The notes under the pieces: model-generated
Database searches by the model: none
What the model was told of the DNA's origin: nothing
Seen by the model: only the letters and a program-made list of their open reading frames with translations
Translations under genes and position numbers: made by a program
Shown here: piece by piece, positions 1 to 7,942 of the stretch
Layout of the letters: each line of letters opens with the position of its first letter
Numbering within the stretch: position 1 is the stretch's first letter
From: Paludibacteraceae bacterium
GTDB taxonomy: Bacteria > Bacteroidota > Bacteroidia > Bacteroidales > Paludibacteraceae
NCBI GenBank assembly: GCA_017550335.1
Contig: JAFZPM010000039.1
Span: 1 to 64,000, forward strand
Direction of reading: 5' to 3'
DNA length: 64,000 bases

Positions 1-793
1 ACAAAATTGAAAGCAATTCACAACTGCTCTCCGGGGTAGGCGAATCATGCGGTGACTGTTTTAGACTACCCAAAAGTACAAAATTGAAAGCAATTCACAA
101 CATCCTGCACTATAACACCATATGGCAATCTACTGTTTTAGACTACCCAAAAGTACAAAATTGAAAGCAATTCACAACTGATTTACTTAAATATATAATA
201 CCTAACCACTGTTTTAGACTACCCAAAAGTACAAAATTGAAAGCAATTCACAACAGCCTTCCTGCGTGCGTTTTCTTTTCGCACACTGTTTTAGACTACC
301 CAAAAGTACAAAATTGAAAGCAATTCACAACGCCGCTCGGTATACGTTGTTCTCCTCGCAGACTGTTTTAGACTACCCAAAAGTACAAAATTGAAAGCAA
401 TTCACAACAAGCGACTTCGTGAACTCTGGCGTATCGATACTGTTTTAGACTACCCAAAAGTACAAAATTGAAAGCAATTCACAACTATATTTGTGCGAAC
501 CAATCATTTATATAAACTGTTTTAGACTACCCAAAAGTACAAAATTGAAAGCAATTCACAACCATATCTATCGTACTCTTACTCCATTATTGACTGTTTT
601 AGACTACCCAAAAGTACAAAATTGAAAGCAATTCACAACACATACCAACAGACCCGCCACCGGCTAGCCACTGTTTTAGACCACCCAAAAGTACAAAATT
701 GAAAGCAATTCACAACCAACTTCTGTTTAAATGTTTCGTCCCTCTCGCTGTTTTAGACTACCCAAAAGTACAAAATTGAAAGCAATTCACAAC
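1..793 (-). CRISPR. Type II-C CRISPR array (left part outside window)
   Basis: Ten full 47-bp repeats start at 55, 132, 208, 285, 362, 439, 516, 593, 670 and 747. A 24-nt partial repeat sits at the left edge. The ten visible spacers are 29-30 bp, giving a period of 76-77 bp. Read on the minus strand the repeat begins GTTGTGAATTGCTTTC and ends CTAAAACAGT. That orientation matches crRNA (spacer followed by the GTTGTG end), because this end pairs with the tracrRNA anti-repeat at 7977-7999. Repeats are nearly identical: the one at 670 has one substitution and the one at 747 differs at its first base. Degenerate copies lie only on the cas2 side (994-1042 and 1149-1176), so the older end is probably next to cas2 and newer spacers are probably beyond position 1. 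That polarity is inference. Confidence 0.98.
763..793 (-). promoter_or_regulatory. Repeat-embedded promoter (example copy; present in every repeat)
   Basis: On the minus strand each repeat reads GTTG, then 19 nt, then TACTTTTG. The Bacteroidota sigma-ABfr consensus is TTTG-N19/21-TAnnTTTG, so the -7 box is perfect and the -33 box matches 3 of 4 bases. Transcription would begin about 7 nt downstream, in the last 9-10 nt of the repeat, and run into the adjacent spacer and the next repeat. This parallels the repeat-embedded promoters known for Neisseria and Campylobacter type II-C arrays. Activity is inferred. Confidence 0.6.
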
Positions 794-993
794 TGCTTCC
801 ATAAATCTTCTGCTTTCATTTTTTTTCCTTTGCTTTTCTTGCTCCGTTCTATTTTCGCAACGAATTTAGGATCGTAGGGGGAATTAACTGTTTCTTCAAT
901 TTTAAAAACACCAGATTTACGTATAGCGTCGATCATACTTAACGCTATAGTATCCCTTGTATTATAACTTAATGTTATTGTTGCTATATCCAT
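787..993 (-). CDS. Small antitoxin-like protein (DUF2683-type) embedded in the CRISPR array
   Basis: This 68-aa ORF sits where the cas2-proximal spacer of the array should be. Its C-terminal half has SPYDPKFVAKIERS followed by KMKAEDLWK. I recognise this tail from small Bacteroidota proteins usually annotated DUF2683 or as the antitoxin of RelE/ParE-type toxin-antitoxin pairs; the family call is from memory of the motif. No toxin gene lies beside it. The ATG at 991-993 directly abuts a degenerate CRISPR repeat (994-1042) that contains a perfect Bacteroidota promoter, leaving a leader of about 12 nt. The last two codons and the TGA stop (787-789) come mainly from the following normal repeat, so homologues would be expected to end near DLWK. 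The function here is unknown; silencing an unlinked toxin or regulating the array is speculation. Confidence 0.65.
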   Translation of the reverse strand: MDIATITLSYNTRDTIALSMIDAIRKSGVFKIEETVNSPYDPKFVAKIERSKKSKGKKMKAEDLWKQL

Positions 994-1042
994 ACCTGAT
1001 TTAAACTACCCCAAAAGTACAAAATTGAAAGCAATTCACAAA
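994..1042 (-). repeat. Degenerate CRISPR repeat acting as a promoter for the small ORF
   Basis: This is a 49-nt relative of the 47-nt repeat with several substitutions and small insertions at its CAGT end. On the minus strand its first base is T instead of G. That gives TTTG (1039-1042), 19 nt, then TACTTTTG (1012-1019), an exact match to the Bacteroidota promoter consensus. It ends immediately before the ATG of the 68-aa ORF and lies just downstream of the cas operon terminator. Confidence 0.85.
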
Positions 1043-1050
1043 TATTAATT

Positions 1051-1081
1051 AAAAAAGCATTGGAATAAGACCAATGCTTTT
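1051..1081 (-). terminator. Terminator of the cas operon
   Basis: On the minus strand an 11-bp perfect stem (AAAAGCATTGG with CCAATGCTTTT, loop of 7 nt) is followed by a U-run and AU-rich sequence. It separates cas2 from the array, so array transcripts probably do not depend on read-through from the cas genes. The arms are also A/T-symmetric, so weak function on the plus strand is possible. Confidence 0.7.
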
Positions 1082-1148
1082 GAGACGGAAGAGCTGGCTT
1101 GGACATCCGCGCCGTTTGTGTTCCGTTTCTGCAAATATACAACAAACA

Positions 1149-1176
1149 ACTGTTTTAGACTACCCAAAAGTACAAA
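1149..1176 (-). repeat. Partial CRISPR repeat directly after cas2
   Basis: Twenty-eight nt match the ACTGTTTTAGACTACCC end of the repeat exactly, including the TACTTTTG box on the minus strand; the GTTGTG half is missing. It begins 3 nt beyond the cas2 stop. The cas2 tail (CTGTTTTAA) is itself a near-inverse of the repeat end, so an inverted pair ACTGTTTTA...TAAAACAGT brackets this piece. It is likely a relic of an older array boundary. Confidence 0.8.
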
Positions 1177-1179
1177 TTT

Positions 1180-1524
1180 TTAAAACAGTGTTAGCTGGAT
1201 AGGTAGTTGTGCCTCATCCGTTTTCCGCTTTTGCTTTTTGGTTCCGATAAAGTTCTGCATGTTGCCGAACTGCTTGTCCGTCACCCGCAGAATACTGACT
1301 TGCCCCGTTTCCGGCAATAGGTTCTGCACTCGTTTGGTATGCACGTCCGCATTCTCCGAGCTGGGACAGTGCCGCACATAGACGGAGTATTGCATCATGG
1401 TGAAGCCATCTCCCTGCAATCGCTTGCGGAAGTCGGCATATGCCTGACGATCCTTCTTGGTCTCCGTGGGAAGATCGAAAAAAACAAATAGCCACATAAT
1501 CCTATATTCACTGAGCCGTTCCAT
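1180..1524 (-). CDS. cas2: CRISPR-associated endoribonuclease-fold protein Cas2
   Basis: This 114-aa protein is the structural partner of Cas1 in the spacer integrase, where a Cas2 dimer bridges two Cas1 dimers. The first beta strand carries the family motif FVFFDLPT with the conserved Asp17, followed by KRLQGDGFTMMQYSVYVRHC, typical of type II Cas2. Length is normal for type II-C. It starts 7 nt after the cas1 stop in the same operon. Its base composition is like the surrounding chromosome and unlike cas9. Its final codons run into a relic CRISPR repeat. No csn2 or cas4 is present, which fits subtype II-C. Confidence 0.95.
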   Translation of the reverse strand: MERLSEYRIMWLFVFFDLPTETKKDRQAYADFRKRLQGDGFTMMQYSVYVRHCPSSENADVHTKRVQNLLPETGQVSILRVTDKQFGNMQNFIGTKKQKRKTDEAQLPIQLTLF

Positions 1525-1531
1525 TTCCTGT

Positions 1532-2461
1532 TCACATTATTGGGTACTGTATCTTGCGCGATTCTCCGGCAAAACATTTGTAGAGAGAGGCTGTCGTTTG
1601 TCCCACGGCCACCATAAGCGGGCTTTGTTGTCCGTTGATGGTCACGTCGAGCATGGGGATGGTCAACAGTCTTTGTTTGTGTTCTATGGTGATGGCTTCC
1701 GGGTATCCGATCTGGTCGGTCAGGTCCACCACGAGTGCGTCCACGTAAGGGCGGTAGGGTTCCATGATATCATCTGCTAGACAATAGGCGTTGTAGCGGT
1801 TGTGGTGATGGATGCCCAAGGTGGGAAGCAGTCCGCTGGCCACCAAGGAACGTGCGACGATGGCGCGCAGGATAGCGTAGCCGTAGTTGAGGAGGAGATT
1901 GGGGGAGAAGCCTTCCCTGCCACGGGTGAAGTCGGGTATGGCGGGGAAGATGGTCTTCCAGTAGAAGGCGGCGGCTCGTCCCTCCACGTTTTCGGAGTCG
2001 CCGCTTTTCACTTCACCCACCCAACGTCTCATGTTCTCCACCTGTTCTCCACGTTTGGAGGCGAGGACCGCCGCTTGGTTGGCGATTTTCTGTTGCACGG
2101 TCTGTTGCCAGAGTTGTTTCTTCAAGGGTAGGGAAGCGTCGATTTGGCACCTGAACCTTTCGCTTTGGGTGGTATTTCCCTCCAGAGGTAGCTGTAGACC
2201 GATGGGGAGGTGGCTTCCGTCGCAGGTGATCACGGCGCAGTTGTTCTCCAGCATCTCCGCCAACAAGCCTTGGGTCAGGGTGATTTGTTGGCAGTCCAGC
2301 ACGACCACACCGATGTCTTCGATGGGGATGGTGGTGACGGTTTCCTTCTTCATTTCGTCCGTCAGGTTGCTTTTCTCCACCTCCGGCAGCTTGATGACCA
2401 ATTGATGGTTGCGCAAGGATAGGTAGGCGGGGTTGCTGAAACAGAGTGTGCGTTTTATCAT
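1532..2461 (-). CDS. cas1: CRISPR-associated integrase Cas1
   Basis: This 309-aa protein catalyses integration of new spacers at a repeat. Visible active-site elements are Glu160 in NVEGRAAAFYW, the GIHHHN histidine cluster (His218-220) and the acidic LADDIMEPYRP motif (Glu234), all normal for type II Cas1. The N-terminal beta domain (residues 1-90) precedes the helical catalytic domain. It is preceded by the BRO/DinD-like gene with a 3-nt gap and followed by cas2 after 7 nt, so all three genes are almost certainly one transcript. Composition is moderately GC-rich, in contrast to cas9. Confidence 0.97.
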   Translation of the reverse strand: MIKRTLCFSNPAYLSLRNHQLVIKLPEVEKSNLTDEMKKETVTTIPIEDIGVVVLDCQQITLTQGLLAEMLENNCAVITCDGSHLPIGLQLPLEGNTTQSERFRCQIDASLPLKKQLWQQTVQQKIANQAAVLASKRGEQVENMRRWVGEVKSGDSENVEGRAAAFYWKTIFPAIPDFTRGREGFSPNLLLNYGYAILRAIVARSLVASGLLPTLGIHHHNRYNAYCLADDIMEPYRPYVDALVVDLTDQIGYPEAITIEHKQRLLTIPMLDVTINGQQSPLMVAVGQTTASLYKCFAGESRKIQYPIM

Positions 2462-2464
2462 AGG

Positions 2465-3292
2465 CTAATCTATTTTAGGGTTATCTTTGTCGGGCAAATA
2501 ATTATTGGGCGTTGACACGCTTCTGCCTAATTCTTTTTCCGTCTCTTTGCGAGCCACACCTGCGACACTACCACCACGTTTCGCAATCTTTTTGCTTTCC
2601 TGAAAGGTTTCGGGATTCTCTTTCTGGGAGATTTCCGTGGTGACCCGTTCACCGAGCATGGTAAAGATCAGTTCGAGGTCATCCATGTGGTCGCGGAGGT
2701 TTTGGTTCTTCTTCGTGAGGCCTTTGAAATCCTTGTATTCTGAAGGTGTCATGCCAAAAGTAGCTTTGCTAATCTCTGCGGTGAGAATAGCGTAATCCTG
2801 TTCTTCTGTGATGCCCCGACGTTTCCATTCGTCGGTGAGGTTCTGACGGATGGCGATGCCCCGCAAGCGCTTGTCGATCCAATCTTTGGGGTATCCTTTT
2901 TGTTCGTAGAGTTCCTTCATGCGCTCCTGTGCCAGCTCAGGGTTCTCGATTTCGAGCATTCGCTCGTATCCCACTTGCGCCAGCCATTGTTTGAAAGGCT
3001 CCGCTTTAGGAGACGGGATGGATTGGATGATGCGAAATAAGCCTTTTACATTGGCAGTTTGCACCATTCTTCTTTTTCCATCTGCTGCAATCATTTCAAG
3101 GGGGGTACAAATTGTACCCCAGTTGGAATTTAATCCTTCGTCACGAGACCGCATCCTTTTAATGTATTGTTTCGGGTCGTTGCTGTCTGTCAATGCTTCC
3201 ACCACATCCACAACGGAGAAGTACCATTGCTCCTCTTCGTCGTTCCAAACGGAACGGATTTTCTTGTCTTGAAACAGTTTAATGTTACTCAT
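2465..3292 (-). CDS. BRO-N / DinD-like protein inserted in the cas operon
   Basis: This 275-aa protein has an N-terminal BRO domain (residues about 5-110, with WYFSVVDVVEAL, IKRMRSRDEGL and FRIIQSIPSPKAEPFKQWL), a family found in phage antirepressors and DNA-binding proteins. The second half has NLRDHMDDLELIFTMLGE (199-215) and GGSVAGVARKETEKELGR, the layout of E. coli DinD, a LexA-regulated protein reported to inhibit RecA. It lies 3 nt upstream of cas1, so it is co-transcribed with the adaptation genes. It is not a known cas gene. It could be a passenger from a phage, or an accessory that binds DNA ends or RecA filaments during spacer capture; the second reading is speculation. A 19-nt near-palindrome lies inside the coding region at 3102-3120. 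Confidence 0.85.
   Translation of the reverse strand: MSNIKLFQDKKIRSVWNDEEEQWYFSVVDVVEALTDSNDPKQYIKRMRSRDEGLNSNWGTICTPLEMIAADGKRRMVQTANVKGLFRIIQSIPSPKAEPFKQWLAQVGYERMLEIENPELAQERMKELYEQKGYPKDWIDKRLRGIAIRQNLTDEWKRRGITEEQDYAILTAEISKATFGMTPSEYKDFKGLTKKNQNLRDHMDDLELIFTMLGERVTTEISQKENPETFQESKKIAKRGGSVAGVARKETEKELGRSVSTPNNYLPDKDNPKID
3102..3120. repeat. Near-perfect palindrome in the BRO gene
   Basis: GGGGTACAA, A, TTGTACCCC: 9-bp arms around one base. It encodes WGTICTP in the BRO/DinD-like protein. Two other GTACC-containing inverted repeats follow within 400 bp (3368-3384 and 3448-3484). Confidence 0.7.
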
Positions 3293-3308
3293 AGATTTTT
3301 TTTGTTAA

Positions 3309-3575
3309 TTAAATTATGGTATGATTTTTCAATAATCTTCTGACATTATAATGGATCGATTTCAGGTGTACCCATTTTGGGTACGACTGAACATAAGTAT
3401 GAGATTCGTCCCTATTGAAATTTAATCTTTCGTCGTATAATCTCAGTTTTATAGGGTAGGTCCAATCTGTACCTACCCTATAAATTAAACTTTTACTACC
3501 AACAGAACACAAAGCCACAGTTGGTCTCCCATAGGTGAAGTTATGAATGAGTATGTTGCTTTGAACTGAGGTCAT
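3309..3575 (-). pseudogene. Degenerate BRO-like fragment between cas9 and the BRO gene
   Basis: An 88-codon frame opens with an ATGA overlap at the cas9 stop, so it could be translated by coupling. The product is low-complexity in character and I do not recognise it as a family. At DNA level the piece around 3395-3440 closely resembles codons 50-58 of the neighbouring BRO gene (both read GACGAA.GATTAAATT.CAA on the minus strand), followed by a further GTACC/GGTAC element. It is best read as a decayed partial copy of the BRO gene. It also contains a 14-bp perfect hairpin (3448-3484). It could instead be a real small cas-operon protein, which I consider less likely. Confidence 0.35.
3448..3484. 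repeat. Perfect 14-bp inverted repeat between cas9 and the BRO gene
   Basis: Arms TTTATAGGGTAGGT and ACCTACCCTATAAA are exactly complementary around a 9-nt loop. No U-run follows on either strand, so it is not a standard terminator. It could be an mRNA processing or stability element separating cas9 from the adaptation genes, or an operator. Confidence 0.75.
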
Positions 3576-6500
3576 AATTTCTTTCCGTTAAATTCGATAA
3601 CATTTCCAAGCCAATCTGTTTTTATTTTGATGCAGAAATCCTGTATTTTAAGAGGCACTTTCTTCTTATTTTTCTTGTCTAAAATACTCATAACAAATGT
3701 TTCGTCTGGAACTACTTTCGTGCAATTCCCAAAAGAACTAAATTCTGCATAATTTAATTCTTGCTTCGGAATTTTCTTGTCTTGATATTCCTTTTCTAAA
3801 GAAGCAAGTTCTTCTTGGGATAAATCCTTTGGAATACTAATTTCTTTTGCATAATTATTGGGAATAAAAAAACAATCTTTTCCTGTGAATTTTACGACTT
3901 TATACAATCTTCTTGCAAATTCTTTTTTGTTTTTATCATCAGATATCCATTCCTGTAATTCTACCATATTCATATTTAGCACAATATCATCTTTCCCATT
4001 TGGCATATATACAATATCGTTTTGCTGTAAATAAAACAAAACCTTATCTGGCTTGGCTAATAAATTCCCTTTCTTGTCTTTTTTATCTTGAACGCGAACA
4101 CTTTCACATATGTTTTTCTTTATTGCATCAATATCATATTGCTCTTTTCTCACTTCTTCTTTTGCTAGGGAAACAGAATCGAATAAGCTTGCTATGTCAA
4201 ATACTCTTTCCCCATCTTTCTCCATTATGACAAACATGTAGTTGTCTCCAGTAATAACGCTCTTGCTGCAATTGTTGTCGTATAATTGTTGCAATTCACT
4301 GTCTTCTTCATCTTTTTTGCTATACCATAATTTTATTTTATATACTGGTGGTTTTAGTGCATTTTTGTCTTTTGTTTGATGCCGTGACTCGTTAAAAGCA
4401 AGTAATCCTTCTCCAGAAAATGCTTCTTTTATTGTGCCGAATTTTTTACGGTGTTCATCGATCTCTTTTTTGAGTACGGGGTCAATTATTTGAGAGATGT
4501 CCTTTGCTTTCAGATTTGATATATTGATTGTTTTTGTGTCTTTCCCGAGAGTCTTTCCGTAATATGTTTCTTGGTGCAATGCCGCACGAATTTTTAATTG
4601 TTTCTTTCCTGTTTTGTCTTCTTTAATTGACAATTTATCTTTTGGCTTTTGAGATACAACCATAGTTTCAAGATGTCGGCGAACTTCTGAGACTAGGTCT
4701 TCTAATGGGGCATCGAATCTACGAGAGCTTTCAATATCTCTCATGATTTCATCACGTTTTTCCTTGGTTAGTTTAAAAAATGCTTCTTCTAATGACTCTC
4801 CTTCTCCAATCGGAATAGCATCTTTTCGTTTTGCTATCTCTTCTTGGAAATATTTGTTCAAATCATTTAGTCGTTTTATGAATTTTTCATTGCTTAATGC
4901 AACGACAAGCGCATCTATTGCATGGTGTCTGTGGTCATATCGTTTGCTCCAACCTTTTATCTCATATATATTTTTGTTGCTCTTTTTGTCAAAACGCTCT
5001 GTAATCCATGTCTTTTTAGGCACTCCATTTTTGTCGAGATCCCACAATTCCATTTGCTTGAATCGTGGCTCAGTCAACTTCATGAATAAATTTTTTAATC
5101 CCCAATGACTTCTTAAATAATCTGTTACGCCTCCTGTAGAAGTTTTTACATTATTGCTTCCAACGATTTTTGACAATTCGTCTCTTATTGCTATTGAGAT
5201 GTATTGCGTATCTTTTAATTGACGTGCGACAGGATTTGAAGGAATCTTTTCTGCTAGAAGATTCTTTTTCTTTAATCCGAAAAAGTTATTGTTGACATAC
5301 ATAAGATAATCACTAATTGAACAAATGCCAATATTTGAATTCTGTTGTGAAATGTATTCCCATGCAGTTCTGTTGTCTTTTTCTTCGTTAATATTTGATT
5401 CGCAAACTACTTTGTTTGCATTGGAATCGTCGAAATACCTTGATTTTGGAATGATATGATCAATGTCATACAATCTTTCTGGAGAAAACAATTTTGAAAG
5501 TGGAATAGGTTTCAATGTGTATGGAGAAACGTAGTGTTGCTCCTCCCAAAGTCTCATCTTCTCTATTTCTTCTTTTGTCGGATTTTTTTCATCCTTATAC
5601 TTTGGACGAGATTCTGGTTTTTTGTTTTTGTCGTATGGATATTCTTGACTACTCCAAATCTTATATAGTTCGATATTCCTATCGTTTACTTCCTGATTTA
5701 ATTCTATCAATCTCTTTTTTATAGAATCGTTAATTTTCCTGTTTTTTTCTTGACCTTTAAATATTTTATCCCTTTCTTTAGCACTATTCTTTAAATCACG
5801 AGCCAATTCCACACGGATTTCGAGGTCATTTGGATTAAATTTGTATTGTTTCCAAATGGACTTGATCACTTGCATTGTTTCATTGAGGATTTGTTCAACT
5901 ATTGGATTTCGTAGGTTCCTTTCTACGTATTTGATGTCGTGATAGTTTGTGATTTGTGGCTTTATTTCTTCTTTTGTATGTCTTCCATATACTAAGGAAG
6001 CAGCGAAAGCGTACATTAATCCTCCTTTTTCTAATGCTTCTGGATTATTCTGTACGAATTCGACAATGTAATCTTGCAAGAAATCTTCATCTATAATTTC
6101 ACCTGTGTTTATCAGATGAGTGATGTTGGCAAAATTACTCTTAACTTTTTCTGGTATATCGTGAGGATGTAGTTGCATAATAGGAAGTATGTTTTCTATT
6201 GCTTTTTTTGAAAGACTAGCATATTTCCTTGGAAATTTAATGTTTTGGGCAATTTTCAAAGCAATCTCTATACGTTTTTCTTCCTCTATAGAATCTGGAA
6301 GTGCCGCTAGTATTGATTGAACTCGTTTGCTGTTTACATCATATTCACTTCCTTCATGAACATTGTCGTAAATTGATTGCCAAATGTTGGTAATGATTGC
6401 AATATCATTGACGGAGAAATCTCCTAATATTTTATTAATGGTTATGATTGTTTCGCATCCTGCCATTTTCGCCTTCACATGTAATCCATTTAAGAATTCT

Positions 6501-7927
6501 GACATGTCAGTTTTTAGATTGACTATTTTGGAGACTTCGCTAAATGCAAGTTGCTTTTGTTTTTGCAATTTGTCATATATTGCTAACTTCTGTTCATCTG
6601 TCAAATAACGATTTGTGTAGTGAATTACATTCTTCTTTTTCTTTTCATCCTTGAATTCCTGCTTTGATGTTATATATAGGCGATTGATCTGATCCCAGCA
6701 TCGGAACTCTTGAAAAAGTGGATGCGATATGGGAATAACTCTTTCTTCCCTTTCAAACTGACACTTGCTGATTAACTCAGTTTGTGGTTTTAGAGGCCTT
6801 TGATAGTATATAATTTGCTCTTTGATGATATGCTTTAACCCCTTTTCCAATCCCTCTTCTCTTAATTTTTTTTGACTTTCACTTTGACCAGGGAAAATAT
6901 AATCCAATATTTCAACAAGGTTTTCTTTTGTACAATTGTTTAGAAAAGAGTAATGTTTTGCTTGTTCTTCCCATACTGCATCAAACTCGTTCATATATTG
7001 TTGTCGGAGAATGACTCGATTCCTGATTTTAGTCCATTTGTTTTTTTCTAACTCTTCAAGAAATAATTGACAAGGGAAATATTTCTTTTCTTTTAGAACT
7101 TTTTCTGTTTCTTCCATTTGTTTTCGCCAATTGGTTTTTTGTGGCAGCGCAAATGAAATGTTTTCTTTGTTTTTGCTTCGTTTGATTCTAATTTCAAGTT
7201 CTATTTCAGTCCCTTCTTTGTCTTGCAGGTTCTGAAGTTGTGTTTCTCCACTTATTTCTTCGTCGTCTTCATTTATAACAGTTAATTCATATTTAGGCAA
7301 TTCTTTCCCTTTGTCTTTCCCTCCTCTTACTTTGAAAGTGGTGTTGGATGGTTCAACACTTTTGATGGTGAATTTTTGAACAAAGGTCTCGTATTTTTTA
7401 TCTTCATCATGTTCGTTTTCTGCCTTTTTTTTATTGTCATCATTATCATCTCCTCCTCCGGCGTATCCTCTGAGACGATTGTATTGATACAAAATCGCAC
7501 CTAATTCTTGCAACTCAATTTTTTCTTGAAGTGCTTTTGCCCTTAATTTATAATGTTCTAAAGAGTCTAATTGAAGTATGTGTTTTCTTATGGGCAGTAA
7601 TTCTAAATTCTGTAATTTAGTTGCCTCTGGGAACCCGTTTTTGAAGTGAAATTGTTCTGGGAGCATTCCTAATATGTTCAAAACGTAAAGTAATTTATTA
7701 CGTCTCATTTTATATCGTTTCCCCATACGACGGGCAGAGCGTTTTGCGCGTCTATCTGCATTTTTGGTTATGGTCGCCCCTTTCTCGTAATCTATTTTAT
7801 CACTACCCATTGGAATGATACGGCTGCCCATTCCTTCGATTTTTATGGGATTCCCATTCTCGTCTGCATTCACTACCGCCCAACCAATACTGTTGGTGCC
7901 CAAGTCTAGTCCTAATATCTTCTTCAT
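3572..7927 (-). CDS. cas9: Type II-C CRISPR effector nuclease Cas9
   Basis: This 1,451-aa RNA-guided DNA endonuclease has all catalytic residues. RuvC-I is GLDLGTNSIGWAV with Asp8. The Arg-rich bridge helix follows (about 56-80, RRAKRSARRMGKRYKMRR). RuvC-II is LEIRVELARD with Glu707. HNH is YDIDHIIPKSRYFDD with His824. RuvC-III is YDHRHHAIDAL with His1002 and Asp1005. The C-terminal 400 residues form the wedge and PAM-interacting part. Length fits the large Bacteroidota branch of II-C Cas9. The start at 7927 is supported by the immediate RuvC-I motif. The gene is strongly AT-rich (about one third GC by eye) while cas1 and cas2 are near 50%, suggesting separate acquisition of the effector. It shares a short divergent promoter region with the tracrRNA gene. 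Confidence 0.98.
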   Translation of the reverse strand: MKKILGLDLGTNSIGWAVVNADENGNPIKIEGMGSRIIPMGSDKIDYEKGATITKNADRRAKRSARRMGKRYKMRRNKLLYVLNILGMLPEQFHFKNGFPEATKLQNLELLPIRKHILQLDSLEHYKLRAKALQEKIELQELGAILYQYNRLRGYAGGGDDNDDNKKKAENEHDEDKKYETFVQKFTIKSVEPSNTTFKVRGGKDKGKELPKYELTVINEDDEEISGETQLQNLQDKEGTEIELEIRIKRSKNKENISFALPQKTNWRKQMEETEKVLKEKKYFPCQLFLEELEKNKWTKIRNRVILRQQYMNEFDAVWEEQAKHYSFLNNCTKENLVEILDYIFPGQSESQKKLREEGLEKGLKHIIKEQIIYYQRPLKPQTELISKCQFEREERVIPISHPLFQEFRCWDQINRLYITSKQEFKDEKKKKNVIHYTNRYLTDEQKLAIYDKLQKQKQLAFSEVSKIVNLKTDMSEFLNGLHVKAKMAGCETIITINKILGDFSVNDIAIITNIWQSIYDNVHEGSEYDVNSKRVQSILAALPDSIEEEKRIEIALKIAQNIKFPRKYASLSKKAIENILPIMQLHPHDIPEKVKSNFANITHLINTGEIIDEDFLQDYIVEFVQNNPEALEKGGLMYAFAASLVYGRHTKEEIKPQITNYHDIKYVERNLRNPIVEQILNETMQVIKSIWKQYKFNPNDLEIRVELARDLKNSAKERDKIFKGQEKNRKINDSIKKRLIELNQEVNDRNIELYKIWSSQEYPYDKNKKPESRPKYKDEKNPTKEEIEKMRLWEEQHYVSPYTLKPIPLSKLFSPERLYDIDHIIPKSRYFDDSNANKVVCESNINEEKDNRTAWEYISQQNSNIGICSISDYLMYVNNNFFGLKKKNLLAEKIPSNPVARQLKDTQYISIAIRDELSKIVGSNNVKTSTGGVTDYLRSHWGLKNLFMKLTEPRFKQMELWDLDKNGVPKKTWITERFDKKSNKNIYEIKGWSKRYDHRHHAIDALVVALSNEKFIKRLNDLNKYFQEEIAKRKDAIPIGEGESLEEAFFKLTKEKRDEIMRDIESSRRFDAPLEDLVSEVRRHLETMVVSQKPKDKLSIKEDKTGKKQLKIRAALHQETYYGKTLGKDTKTINISNLKAKDISQIIDPVLKKEIDEHRKKFGTIKEAFSGEGLLAFNESRHQTKDKNALKPPVYKIKLWYSKKDEEDSELQQLYDNNCSKSVITGDNYMFVIMEKDGERVFDIASLFDSVSLAKEEVRKEQYDIDAIKKNICESVRVQDKKDKKGNLLAKPDKVLFYLQQNDIVYMPNGKDDIVLNMNMVELQEWISDDKNKKEFARRLYKVVKFTGKDCFFIPNNYAKEISIPKDLSQEELASLEKEYQDKKIPKQELNYAEFSSFGNCTKVVPDETFVMSILDKKNKKKVPLKIQDFCIKIKTDWLGNVIEFNGKKL

Positions 7928-7942
7928 TTTTTTTATTTTTTG

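Noticed and set aside
994..1081. Possible second tracrRNA on the plus strand (anti-repeat-like sequence followed by a hairpin)
   Set aside because: The plus strand lacks the AAGGATTATTCCG nexus sequence found in the real tracrRNA, and the hairpin's U-run is on the minus strand, where it fits a cas operon terminator.
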